A program made the position numbers and the translations under genes. Positions 17,110 through 25,855 of a DNA stretch of 39,951 bases are shown here, in pieces. Below the pieces are notes generated by a model that saw only the letters and a list, made by a program, of their open reading frames with translations, made no database searches and was not told where the DNA came from. The DNA is from Sphaerochaeta sp. (GTDB taxonomy: Bacteria > Spirochaetota > Spirochaetia > Sphaerochaetales > Sphaerochaetaceae): NCBI GenBank assembly GCA_016342655.1, contig JAEINL010000033.1, positions 1 through 39,951 on the forward strand, in the 5' to 3' direction. The stretch's first letter is position 1; each line of letters opens with the position of its first letter.

Positions 17110-19979
17110 GCTTTCCCCTTTTTTCGTTCCAGGATCCGTTCTCCCAAATTCACCACATATTTCCAATCAGTATGGGAGAAATCCTCATAGCAGATAGATC
17201 GCTCTTCTGCCTGGATAAGCATACCAGAAGGAGTATAACTCAAATAGAGCACTTCCCATCGGGTTTTCCCTTGGCTGTACATGATAGCAGCAACATTATT
17301 TTTCCTATCCCAAGAACGTAGCATATCACTACGGCCTGTTATCAAGACAACAGTCAAATCAAAGCCTGGAATGGTAAACATCTTATCCTTGTTATCAGAA
17401 AGCTGGGCCTGTCTTGCTTGTTCAATGAGAGAAGAGGTTGTCCTAAGGAGATCCTCTTCCGCTGTCTTGCAAAAATCAAAGAACACATTCTCACCCTTCT
17501 GTTCAAGCTTACCCAATATATCCCGAAGACGTTTTGGCAAAGAACCTTCCAAAGATGATTCCAGTTCTTCAAATTGAAGCAGCTCTTTCTCCACTGTTCC
17601 CACAGGCGCATCTTCAATCTTCTGAGAAACAGTCTCAGCCAAAATAAACCGAGGAGGATTCTGCACCTTCGAGACAGGTTCTGGTTCTGGCTCTGGCTTC
17701 ATATCCTCAGGCTCTACAGAAATAGGAGGCATTGCCAACCTGTTGAAAAAAGCGGGCTCTGTAACAGGTTCATCAGAAATAGTAGGTTCTTTTACTTTTG
17801 ATGGGGGAACATTTGCTATGGAAGAGAGATGTCCAAAAAAAGAAAGTGAGGTGGATGGCTGTTCCTTGGATATTTTTGGAGGATTTTCTTCTGTCTCTAC
17901 TCCAAGATATTCGTCCTCGCTTTCCTGAGTATACTGTGTATAATCATATAACTTGCTGTCGTCCTCTCCGTCTCCTTCCATCTGTTCATCAGCCTGGACG
18001 AGAGAACTACCCATTTCAGGAAAATCTTCATCTACCTGATGATCATCAATGATGCAGAATGCTTCATGCTCATACTCATCCAAGTCATCATCGTCTTCAT
18101 CAATGTCGTTGTTTTCTACAAGATTCCCCTGGGAAAACATATATTCATCTTCTAGATTGAACAAGGTTGGCTGCAGTTCAGCGAGAGCAAGCTGATCAGC
18201 AATTTCTTTTTCATCCTCATCCTCATCCTCAAAATCGGAAAATTCGTTATCGGATTCGTACTCCTGAACACTGCCCCCCTCCAAGGGAAAGTCGTCATCC
18301 TCAAACAAATCATCATCTAACGATGTATATCCACTTGTCTGAGAATCCTCCTTAGCGGGAGACACTTCCTCTAAAGGATCTTCTTCTGATATATGTTCCT
18401 CTCCTACTGGAGGTTCTTCCTCTGTTAGTTTGGGATCCTCTTCTTTACTCTCCTCATGATGAGGTTTCTGCGTACCAAAGGTAGGAAGACCTACCAATTC
18501 TTTTATCTGAGCCATTCCTTCCCAAGAGGTCGCAAGATCTGCAAGTTGGATAAGAGAAAGTGTCAGAGTGTTTTCAATCAGTTCTAGGGGATATTGGCTC
18601 TTTCTATTGGTTATATCAATAACGACAGAGCTATGAGGAACTTCTTCTACTAGGGTAAGGGCATCAAGTTCCCCTTCCAGTTGCAAGAGAGCATCTTGCG
18701 TTTGTTCAAAGGGATTGTAGGGAAAACACCCCATATGGGAAGCAGGTATCTGTATAGCGAGTTTATGCTCTAAATCTTCAAAGATGGCATCAATGTAGCC
18801 ATCACCTTGAACAACTTTTCGGGTGTAGTTCATGGTACCGAGCATGGCAGAGAAGAAGGTTAAGGGGATCAGTGACTGTTTCTCCTGCTCTAGGGCTTTC
18901 CACCTTTCTTCCAGCTCTTCACTCTTTGCACACACAGCTCTTCGTATGATCCAGTAAGCACGATTTAGCAGGGTATCACCATCAAAACAGAAGATGGTAT
19001 TGAATATCCGCAAGAAAGGACGATCATTGAGCAACGAAGTCCTGGTAAGCCAGAGCTTCGTTGCACCCTCAAGGAATGCACTGTCCTGTCCTGCATCTAT
19101 GGCCAGCAACAGAGCATCTGAGACTGAAAGGTCAGTTATCTTTCTGACAGCAAAAAGATCATACCCATCCCTTCGTCCTACAATACCTGAGACCCAATCC
19201 TCCCAACCCTGTTCACGGATGATACGATCCATGAGAGCTTGCATATCCTTATCAGACTCACCCCGGCTTTTGAGCAACTCAAGCTGCAACATACTCGCCT
19301 GCTTGAAAACAGTACTGTCCTCCCTAAGCTTGTCGATGCCCTCATGGGCATTTCTAGCCAGTTGGGCGAAGGCTGTCAGCAGGCCATCGAGCTTTGCTTC
19401 GAAGACCTCCGCGATGAGAGCATTGAAGGGTTGTAACTGGTACTTGAGGGCATTATGTTGCTTGTCCAGCAAATCCCTGTCAGGAACAGGAGGAAGGATG
19501 GTATCGGTTGCATAGTCCTGAAAAGCAACCAACATCTCTTCTGAGAAAATCTGTTGTTCGGCATAGAGAGATAGTGCATAGTTATCTGTGTATCGGATAG
19601 ATTTGCTGCAAAGATCTTCAAACAGCTTTACCAAGCGTTTCCAATCCTTCTCCTTTATCTCTGTATTCTGGGAATATGGGGCTTTTTTTGTTGCGACCAC
19701 TGACTGAAGATACGAGACCAACCGGGAAGCTGTCACTTGGGAAAACATATCGTTCGGACGGTCATGCCATATTCTTCGTTGTTCCCAACACGCCATTTTC
19801 AAAAGCTCCAAAGGATGGAAACGGTCAATCATGGATATGATGTTGGAAACATCATTATTGAGGAAAAGGGAGGCCTCTTTCAAATTTTTCTGGATCTTCT
19901 CAGCCGATACACCCATCATGCTGAGCAAATCCCATCCAGGACTGTTTTTCACAAGCAGTTTCTCCTTGTCTTTGAGCAT
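17106..19979 (-). CDS. Large acidic orphan protein, function unknown
   Basis: 957 aa, no signal peptide and no membrane segment, so probably cytoplasmic. Three parts are visible. A helical, evenly composed N-terminal half (1-485) includes KEKLLVKNSPGWDLLSMM and many Leu-rich helices. A long low-complexity linker (about 490-790) is dominated by Glu, Asp, Ser and Pro (for example DEDDDDLDEYEHEA and PEPEPEP). A compact C-terminal domain (about 795-957) has alternating hydrophobic strands (IPGFDLTVVLITGRSDML, VAAIMYSQGKTRWEVLYL). I recognise no family. AAGGTG precedes ATG 19979 at good distance. It is translationally coupled to the IMPase-like gene (ATGA) and lies 16 bases after the PNPOx-like gene. 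It could be a scaffold or spirochaete-specific structural protein, but that is a guess. Confidence 0.8.
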   Translation of the reverse strand: MLKDKEKLLVKNSPGWDLLSMMGVSAEKIQKNLKEASLFLNNDVSNIISMIDRFHPLELLKMACWEQRRIWHDRPNDMFSQVTASRLVSYLQSVVATKKAPYSQNTEIKEKDWKRLVKLFEDLCSKSIRYTDNYALSLYAEQQIFSEEMLVAFQDYATDTILPPVPDRDLLDKQHNALKYQLQPFNALIAEVFEAKLDGLLTAFAQLARNAHEGIDKLREDSTVFKQASMLQLELLKSRGESDKDMQALMDRIIREQGWEDWVSGIVGRRDGYDLFAVRKITDLSVSDALLLAIDAGQDSAFLEGATKLWLTRTSLLNDRPFLRIFNTIFCFDGDTLLNRAYWIIRRAVCAKSEELEERWKALEQEKQSLIPLTFFSAMLGTMNYTRKVVQGDGYIDAIFEDLEHKLAIQIPASHMGCFPYNPFEQTQDALLQLEGELDALTLVEEVPHSSVVIDITNRKSQYPLELIENTLTLSLIQLADLATSWEGMAQIKELVGLPTFGTQKPHHEESKEEDPKLTEEEPPVGEEHISEEDPLEEVSPAKEDSQTSGYTSLDDDLFEDDDFPLEGGSVQEYESDNEFSDFEDEDEDEKEIADQLALAELQPTLFNLEDEYMFSQGNLVENNDIDEDDDDLDEYEHEAFCIIDDHQVDEDFPEMGSSLVQADEQMEGDGEDDSKLYDYTQYTQESEDEYLGVETEENPPKISKEQPSTSLSFFGHLSSIANVPPSKVKEPTISDEPVTEPAFFNRLAMPPISVEPEDMKPEPEPEPVSKVQNPPRFILAETVSQKIEDAPVGTVEKELLQFEELESSLEGSLPKRLRDILGKLEQKGENVFFDFCKTAEEDLLRTTSSLIEQARQAQLSDNKDKMFTIPGFDLTVVLITGRSDMLRSWDRKNNVAAIMYSQGKTRWEVLYLSYTPSGMLIQAEERSICYEDFSHTDWKYVVNLGERILERKKGKA

Positions 19980-19995
19980 AACACACCTTGCTTAC

Positions 19996-20481
19996 TCATT
20001 CAAACTTCCTCTGCTTCCCTGAACAACCAAGAATATGCAATTTCCAGACACCAGTCATGTCGACCATCGTCTCTATCTGGCTTGCAGAATTCTGAGTCGG
20101 GGCAAACCTCTTGCACAAGGCCTCAAGGACCCGTGTCTTCTCTTCTCTTAGTGTAACCTCTTCTGCTGTTGCAAAAAAGGTTGCACTCTCAAATGCAACA
20201 GAAAAAGATTTTTCATCAGGGGTTGCATCCCCAACACAGGTAATACAGACACGGTTGTCCTTATGCAAGTTATCAATCTTATGCCCCTGTCTGGCACAAT
20301 GGAAGAAAAACTTTCCCTCATACTCAACAATAGAAATGGGGACAGCATAGGGAGAACCCAGGCCCAAAGGGGACTCTACTCTGGCATTGACCATAGACAG
20401 AGTCACCCAAAGGGACTCGCGAAGCAGTCGATAGGAAATCTGGTCCTCCATCTTTCTGTCAGACCTTCTCATAGGTACCAT
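19996..20481 (-). CDS. Pyridoxamine 5'-phosphate oxidase-like (NimA-type) protein
   Basis: A 161-aa split-barrel flavin-binding protein of the PNPOx-like/NimA branch. The MRRSDR opening is typical of nitroimidazole-resistance-like members. SPYAVPISIVEYEGKFFFHCA and GHKIDNLHKDNRVCITCVG form the core FMN-barrel strands. I keep ATG 20481 (GAGG six bases upstream, and TAACATG coupling to the MFS stop) rather than the internal ATG at 20472, which has no site. Family members reduce small molecules or bind FMN or haem; the actual substrate is unknown. Confidence 0.8.
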   Translation of the reverse strand: MVPMRRSDRKMEDQISYRLLRESLWVTLSMVNARVESPLGLGSPYAVPISIVEYEGKFFFHCARQGHKIDNLHKDNRVCITCVGDATPDEKSFSVAFESATFFATAEEVTLREEKTRVLEALCKRFAPTQNSASQIETMVDMTGVWKLHILGCSGKQRKFE

Positions 20482-20482
20482 G

Positions 20483-21661
20483 TTACACCTCTTCTAACGC
20501 TGGTGCGCGCATTTTCTTCCAAAAGACCAGACACAACACCACGGAAATCATAGCAAACACCGAGAAACTCTCAAAGAGCACCTTATAGCCATACCCTTCG
20601 GTAATGAACCCTCCCAAAGATGAGCCCAATACCGTAGGAAGCCCTGTTCCCAAGGAGATGTACATCGCCATACCAAGGGTGCGGTGCGTTCGCTTCACCC
20701 TCCGCGCAACAAGCTGTATGGCTGCAGGATGAAAGAACCCATAGCAAACACTATGGAGCAACTGCCCCACAATGACCCCTATAAGAGTGGGGTACCGAGC
20801 ATAGAGCAACAAGCGTATTGTCATGCCAAGCCCACTGATGAGCAATAGGAACACAGGCAGCACACCTTTCTTTTCTATAAGGTACCCAGCAAGCAACATA
20901 AGGATGATTTCACTACCTGCCCCGATGGCATTCATCAGGGAAATCGAATTGATATGCAACTCCTCCACAAGATACAACGAAAAGAAGCTTGTCAAAGCTG
21001 ACATGCTCAACCTGTTGAAGGCGATGATTATCAGACCAATGACAAAGGCAGAGTCAAACCAGGGGTTGTCAGAGAAAGGTTTCCTCTTGGGTTTTATCTG
21101 GTTCTTCTTCTGTTCGGTTGCCTGCATCCTCCCTTCCTTCCAGCTCAAAACAGGCAGAAAAAAAAGCAGACACCCAAGGAGGGCATACATGATTATACTG
21201 GAATTATCTGTAAGGACAGGTTTGCCCAAAGCAAAGTATGCCAAGGAAAAAACCACAAACCCCAACGTACCGAAGGCCCTGATACGGGAGTATTTCTGAG
21301 CATCGCCGTTGAAACGATTGGTAGCAACCGTATCGACAAGGGGCAAGAGTGAACGCAAAAAGAATGCTGTTATGACCAATGAGAAAATGGTAAGCCATAA
21401 GGGACCATTATACCCTAGGATGATCAGGCCAAGGGCTGAGGCTGCTGTTGCAATAAGCACCGTGTCCTTAAGCCTGCCTGTCTTGTCAACAATCCTTCCC
21501 ACTACTAGGGGCCCAACAATACCGGCCACCTCAAAGATCCCCAACAACACCCCTACGGCCTCGTAGGAATACCCGCTGTTACGCAACAATACTTGTAAGT
21601 AGGGATTCACTATCGCAAAGATAGAGTAGACAAAGAAGAATGAGATATACAGCTGCAACAT
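20483..21661 (-). CDS. MFS transporter (MFS_1-like)
   Basis: A 12-helix inner-membrane secondary transporter, 392 aa. GRIVDKTGRLKD after TM2 is the MFS motif A loop (G-x-x-x-D-[RK]-x-G-[RK]), and a charged central loop (EGRMQATEQKKNQIKPKRK) splits the two halves. The N-terminus (MLQLYISFFFVYSIFAIVNPYLQ) resembles nucleoside/phenylpropionate-type permeases. The direction and substrate are not known. The stop is one base before the start of the PNPOx-like gene and the start is 44 bases past the radical SAM gene, so it belongs to the same transcript. Confidence 0.85.
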   Translation of the reverse strand: MLQLYISFFFVYSIFAIVNPYLQVLLRNSGYSYEAVGVLLGIFEVAGIVGPLVVGRIVDKTGRLKDTVLIATAASALGLIILGYNGPLWLTIFSLVITAFFLRSLLPLVDTVATNRFNGDAQKYSRIRAFGTLGFVVFSLAYFALGKPVLTDNSSIIMYALLGCLLFFLPVLSWKEGRMQATEQKKNQIKPKRKPFSDNPWFDSAFVIGLIIIAFNRLSMSALTSFFSLYLVEELHINSISLMNAIGAGSEIILMLLAGYLIEKKGVLPVFLLLISGLGMTIRLLLYARYPTLIGVIVGQLLHSVCYGFFHPAAIQLVARRVKRTHRTLGMAMYISLGTGLPTVLGSSLGGFITEGYGYKVLFESFSVFAMISVVLCLVFWKKMRAPALEEV

Positions 21662-21705
21662 GGAGACTATTGTATGCTTTTGCCCCTATTCACTCAAGCA
21701 GGAAT

Positions 21706-22875
21706 TCACATCTCTAGGAAGGTTCTGGCTTTTCTCAGGGTTGCGGGGGGAAGACGTAGGTCTTCCAACGAAGAAAGGGCACACGACCCCCGTCCCCCAA
21801 CGATTCTCTCTGCATAGGAAGGTCCAATACCGGGAACTCTGAGCAACTGTTCCTTGGAAGCCCTCTTTACAGAGACGGGGAACTTCTCAGGGTGACTCTC
21901 AGCCCATATCAGTTTGGGGTCTTTTTGCAGGTTCAGGTTACCACTCTTGCCAAAGACAAGATCATCATAGGAAAAACCGTACTTCCTCAAGAGCCAGTCA
22001 GCCTGGTAGAGCCGGTGCTCACGCATCAGGGCATCGGCAGAAGTCCCCTTTTGAGGTCCGAGGTCAAAGAGCGTCAGCTGTTCGGTTTTCTCCACCCGGT
22101 TCTGTTCTCCAGGTATGGAAGGGTCCCCAAGCCCACCCTGGTAGGCACTGTAGTAGAGTCTTCCCATCTGGAGGTTGGAGTACATGCGACTTCCGTAGGA
22201 GAGAATTTCCTGATCACTTTCATCGCTGGCACCAACAATGAACTGACTGGAGGTGGACACACGAGAGAAACGCCCTCCCCTTCCTGTCTGTTCGGCGATG
22301 AAGGTGAGAGGATCGATGATATCCTTCTGATACTCTTTCATGTTGGTAAGCCGGGAGAAATGCTTGGCTCCGGGAGTCTCAATGTTTAGTGATACCGCAG
22401 AAGCATAGGACAGGGCACTCTCAATGCTCGCCCTACTCGCCCCTGGAATAATCTTCAGATGAATATACCCACGGTAGCCAAAGTGTTTACGCAAGATTTC
22501 AGCAGTTGAAACAAGCATAGCCATTGTCTTGTCTCCATCGCCAAGCACAGCACTGGAGAGAAATATTCCAATAAGGGGGCGCTTGAGCTGGAATTCATAA
22601 AAAAAGGATGCCATCTCATAGGGGGACAGAGCCACAGGACGAAAATCCTTCTCCACCCTCAGTGGACAGTACTTGCAGTCGTTGGCACAACGGTTTCCCA
22701 TAAGTGTCTTGAGAATGATTCCTGGCCCCCCACTGGCGGTCGTAGTGGGATAAAGCCACCCGTCCCCAGTATGGTTCTTCTTGCGATGTTCCTCGGGGTT
22801 CTTCGTACCACACGCACAAGACAGATCATACTGTGCATCACGGCTGAGAATATCCAGCTTTTCCTGTGTATCCAT
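21706..22875 (-). CDS. Putative DNA modification/repair radical SAM protein
   Basis: 389 aa. A CxxxCxxC iron-sulfur motif (C63, C67, C70) follows an N-terminal segment with extra cysteines (SCACGTKN). A TIM-barrel region includes SSAVLGDGDKTMA and IHLKIIPGASRASI. The C-terminal helix-hairpin-helix RVPGIGPSYAERIVGGRG (about 347-364) implies DNA or nucleic-acid binding. This architecture matches the TIGR03916 family, usually encoded beside a uracil-DNA-glycosylase-like partner (TIGR03915); no such partner is in the window. Start ATG 22875 has no purine-rich ribosome site, so initiation may be unusual or coupled to the preceding EamA gene, 48 bases away. Confidence 0.85.
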   Translation of the reverse strand: MDTQEKLDILSRDAQYDLSCACGTKNPEEHRKKNHTGDGWLYPTTTASGGPGIILKTLMGNRCANDCKYCPLRVEKDFRPVALSPYEMASFFYEFQLKRPLIGIFLSSAVLGDGDKTMAMLVSTAEILRKHFGYRGYIHLKIIPGASRASIESALSYASAVSLNIETPGAKHFSRLTNMKEYQKDIIDPLTFIAEQTGRGGRFSRVSTSSQFIVGASDESDQEILSYGSRMYSNLQMGRLYYSAYQGGLGDPSIPGEQNRVEKTEQLTLFDLGPQKGTSADALMREHRLYQADWLLRKYGFSYDDLVFGKSGNLNLQKDPKLIWAESHPEKFPVSVKRASKEQLLRVPGIGPSYAERIVGGRGSCALSSLEDLRLPPATLRKARTFLEM

Positions 22876-22923
22876 AGAAACAAGGTAACATTAGTATAGT
22901 AGTATTTGCAAGTCTTTTTTGCC

Positions 22924-23868
22924 TTATCCCTGTTGAATTTCTGGAGCTTTCGTTCTGTCCCGCATAAATTCAGAGACCAAGAGGCCACTGAGGGTGAGAG
23001 CCGTCCCTATTGCGGAAGTGGGTGTTATGACCTCTCCAAGAATGATGACAGAAAACACAATGGTAATGGCAGGACTGAGATAGAGGTAGAACGAGCTCTT
23101 AACCGCACCGATACTCTTCAGACCGAAATTCCAAAAGACAAAACAGAGGGCCGAAGCGATGAGCCCAAGAAAGAGAAAATGATAGAGATAGGGACTCTTC
23201 ACAACCACTGTGAAATCCGGAAAATCCCCAAAGAGGAGGTTGACCACCCCCATTCCAAACAGAGCATAGAAGAACATCGTCCTCGTTACCAACAAGGTGG
23301 GATAGCCTCGTCTTGCGATAACACGCGTCAGTGTTATATAGAAAGCCCAGACGATAATACCCAAAAATGCAAGGAAATCACCCAGAGGATTGAGCTTTAG
23401 CTCAGTGTGACCACTGTAACTAATGAGGGCGATACCCAACATGGAGAGTACGAATCCTACAAAATATTGGGCTTTGAGATGCTCTTCCTTCAGAATACTA
23501 TGTACTGCAAGCAGGGTAAAGAAAGGTGCTGTAGCTACAATGACACCAACATTAGAGGCAGAGCTGTAAACCAGGGCAGTGTTCTCCAGATAGTAGTAGA
23601 GAAAGATTCCGCACAGGCCTGAGCCAGCAAGAATCAGACGATCACTCTTTTGTTTGTACACCATTTTCCTGGGATTGCACAAAAAAAGAGCCAAAAAGCC
23701 CAAAATAGTTCTCACCAACAATATCTGCATAGGGGTAAAGGAGCCGAGGAGAATCTTGGTAGATATGTAGGTTGTTGCCCAGATTAAGACGACCGTAAGT
23801 ATGGCAAGATGGCCTACTATCCTGGTCCTAGGCAGAATGAAAGGTATCAATACCCCAGGGCAAGCCAT
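22924..23868 (-). CDS. EamA/DMT-family transporter
   Basis: A ten-helix drug/metabolite-transporter permease of about 314 aa with the two-EamA-repeat layout: TM1 LAILTVVLIWATTYISTKILLG, and the second repeat starting near LNPLGDFLAFLGIIVWAFYITL (both quoted only as landmarks). The start is uncertain. There is no ATG between TM1 and the structured repeat that ends just upstream. The nearest in-frame ATG (23868) lies inside repeat copy 2, created by one base that differs from copy 1. The longer frame from 24009 would encode the whole repeat. Neither start has a good ribosome site. It is first in the seven-gene run; substrate unknown. Confidence 0.8.
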   Translation of the reverse strand: MACPGVLIPFILPRTRIVGHLAILTVVLIWATTYISTKILLGSFTPMQILLVRTILGFLALFLCNPRKMVYKQKSDRLILAGSGLCGIFLYYYLENTALVYSSASNVGVIVATAPFFTLLAVHSILKEEHLKAQYFVGFVLSMLGIALISYSGHTELKLNPLGDFLAFLGIIVWAFYITLTRVIARRGYPTLLVTRTMFFYALFGMGVVNLLFGDFPDFTVVVKSPYLYHFLFLGLIASALCFVFWNFGLKSIGAVKSSFYLYLSPAITIVFSVIILGEVITPTSAIGTALTLSGLLVSEFMRDRTKAPEIQQG

Positions 23869-23991
23869 GGAAAGAGGAGGCGTTGCCCCCTTTTCCGCCC
23901 CAAGGGGCGGGTATCTCACCTTGCTTTCCCGGCACTCGCTCGGTAATGGAACCATGGTAATGCTTGTGCTACTCTCGCTTCGTTGGGGAAT
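23836..23991. repeat. Structured ~157-bp repeat, copy 2
   Basis: Second copy of the element at 15198-15355, same orientation, about 12 differences. The third main hairpin reads CCGCCCC-AA-GGGGCGG (23895-23910) where copy 1 has GAGCC-AAGG-GGCTC, so three pairs have changed on both sides. The first hairpin carries one mismatch (GCCATGG instead of GCCCTGG), which on the minus strand creates an ATG. It overlaps the 5' end of the EamA gene and lies just upstream of the divergent yjbQ-like gene. Confidence 0.9.
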
Positions 23992-24087
23992 GACTGAAAA
24001 ATTCTCCATAATGGACGGCAGTGTATCCCTAAATTCTACATCTTACAATCACTGTATGGTATACTGTGTATGCCATTGGAGGTGCAC

Positions 24088-24507
24088 ATGATTACTTACA
24101 GAAAGGAATTGTGGTTTAACATCAACAAACGGCGCGGTCTGATCAATATCACCGAGGCCGTACAACAAGCCGTAGGGGAAAGCGGGATCATGGAAGGTCT
24201 TGTCCTGGTCAACGCAATGAACATCACATCCAGCGTCTTCGTAAATTCCATCGAAAGTGGTTTGCACCAGGACTTTGAGGTTTGGCTTGAGAAACTCGCT
24301 CCAGAACTCCCGTATGAGCAGTACAAGCACAACAAGGGAAATGAGTTGAACGCCGACGGGCATCTCAAACGCACCATTATGGGGCGTGAAGCCGTGGTTG
24401 CCATTACAGGAGGAAAACTCGATTTTGGCTCCTGGGAGCAGCTCTTCTATTATGATTTTGACGGGATGCGAGACAAGCACTGCCTCATTAAAATCATAGG
24501 AGACTAA
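24088..24507 (+). CDS. YjbQ/UPF0047 family protein
   Basis: A small cytoplasmic protein of 139 aa; relatives have been linked to a secondary thiamine-phosphate synthase activity. ATG 24088 has GGAGGTG seven bases upstream, so the longer frame from 24070 is rejected. The family block is clear: [35 protein letters not shown] and a KIIG end. The motif I remember as NAMHITASVFINDDE reads [15 protein letters not shown] here, and DNADAH reads LNADGH, so the conserved His and acidic positions are replaced. It may be a non-catalytic or altered-function member. It stands alone with a terminator right after. Confidence 0.78.
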   Translation: MITYRKELWFNINKRRGLINITEAVQQAVGESGIMEGLVLVNAMNITSSVFVNSIESGLHQDFEVWLEKLAPELPYEQYKHNKGNELNADGHLKRTIMGREAVVAITGGKLDFGSWEQLFYYDFDGMRDKHCLIKIIGD

Positions 24508-24522
24508 GAGCTGTCTACAAGG

Positions 24523-24553
24523 GGTATGAGCGATAGAACCTACCGCTCATACC
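24523..24553. terminator. Bidirectional terminator between convergent genes
   Basis: GGTATGAGCG (24523-24532) and CGCTCATACC (24544-24553) form a 10-bp perfect stem followed by TATTTTG on the plus strand; the minus strand continues with CCTTG. It separates the yjbQ-like gene from the convergent aminotransferase gene. Confidence 0.75.
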
Positions 24554-24561
24554 TATTTTGC

Positions 24562-25770
24562 CTACAATAGCTCTCCAAGAACTTTCTCACGATAGGCCTT
24601 CAAACCTGCTTCTATGCACTTGAGAGACTCTGCTAGGTCTTCGGTGTTGAGCACATAGGCAATTCGCACCTGTTTGCGCCCAAGCCCCTCTGTCTCATAG
24701 AAATCTTCACAAGGGGCAACCATAACGGTCTTGCCATCCAAGGAAAAATCCTTGAGCATGAAGATTGCAAAATCCTCTGCATTATCAACAGGAAGCTCAG
24801 CTACCAGATAGAAAGCTCCCTTAGGGACACTGCAGACAACCCCTTCTATCTTCTGAAGGCCCGCTACGATAAAGTCCCTGCGCTTTTCATACTCAGCCTT
24901 TACCTCTTTTAGGTAGAGGTCATCAGTATCAAGGGCTGCACGGGCCGCCACCTGTTCTATCTCAGGGGGGCAAAGCCTTGCCTGGGCAAGCTTGAGGACA
25001 TTAGCCAACACCTCGGGATTCTTGCTTACTAGAGCCCCAATTCTTGAGCCGCACATGCTGTATCGCTTGGAAAAGCTATCAATACAGACAACCCTATCTG
25101 CAAACTCCGGAAAGGCAAGTACACTGGTAAATTCCTCTCCGTCATAACAGAATTCCCTGTACACCTCATCAACTATCAGGAAGATATCATATTTCTTTGC
25201 AAGGTTGAGCAACTGCAACAGCTCCTCTCTGGTATAGACATAACCTGTGGGATTGTTAGGACTGCATACCAAGATAGCCCCAGTCTTGCGTGTGATCCTC
25301 TTCTCAAATTCTGAGATATCAGGAAGAGAAAAACCATCCTCTATCTTGCTGGTGACAGGCACCAGGTTGACCATCGCTGAGTGAGCAAAGGAAGAGACGT
25401 TGGTGTAGTAAGGTTCGGGAATGATAATCTCATCATAGGGATCACAGAGCGTCATGAAGGCAAATTGCAAGGCCTCACTGCCTCCGGTGGTGATGAGAAG
25501 CTCATCACTACGTACATCTAGGCCATACTTGGCATAATAATCAGGGAGGGCTTTCCGCAAGTCTTCACGTCCTTCACTGTTGCCATAGGCGATGATGGTC
25601 TGGTCATAGTTGCGTACTGCCTCAAGGACTTGAGGGGGGGTGTTGATATCGGGCTGGCCTATGTTGAGATAAAACACCTTGATCCCTCTGTTTTGGGCAT
25701 CACGGGCATAGGGTGAGAGTCTTCTGATGGGTGAGCACTGAAAAGCGGAAATACGGTTTGACATTTTCAT
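24562..25770 (-). CDS. PLP-dependent class I/II aminotransferase (AspC-like)
   Basis: A cytoplasmic fold-type I aminotransferase, 402 aa, probably using aspartate or an aromatic or branched amino acid. Landmarks: FYLNIGQPDINTPP near residue 33 (substrate/PLP loop), TGGSEALQF, CSPNNPTGY (about 170), VDEVYREF and DSFSKRYSMCGSRIG, in which the Lys forms the Schiff base (about 233). The C-terminal Arg contact lies in KQVRIAYV. ATG 25770 has GGAGA seven bases upstream. The exact substrate is not deducible. Upstream prs has its own terminator, so it is probably transcribed separately. Confidence 0.9.
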   Translation of the reverse strand: MKMSNRISAFQCSPIRRLSPYARDAQNRGIKVFYLNIGQPDINTPPQVLEAVRNYDQTIIAYGNSEGREDLRKALPDYYAKYGLDVRSDELLITTGGSEALQFAFMTLCDPYDEIIIPEPYYTNVSSFAHSAMVNLVPVTSKIEDGFSLPDISEFEKRITRKTGAILVCSPNNPTGYVYTREELLQLLNLAKKYDIFLIVDEVYREFCYDGEEFTSVLAFPEFADRVVCIDSFSKRYSMCGSRIGALVSKNPEVLANVLKLAQARLCPPEIEQVAARAALDTDDLYLKEVKAEYEKRRDFIVAGLQKIEGVVCSVPKGAFYLVAELPVDNAEDFAIFMLKDFSLDGKTVMVAPCEDFYETEGLGRKQVRIAYVLNTEDLAESLKCIEAGLKAYREKVLGELL

Positions 25771-25855
25771 AAAAAAGTCTCCATTTAGTGTTTGAATTAA
25801 GGTACATAGTACATTACCATCTCCTGCCTAAGGAAGGAGTAAGGTAAAGTGGAAT

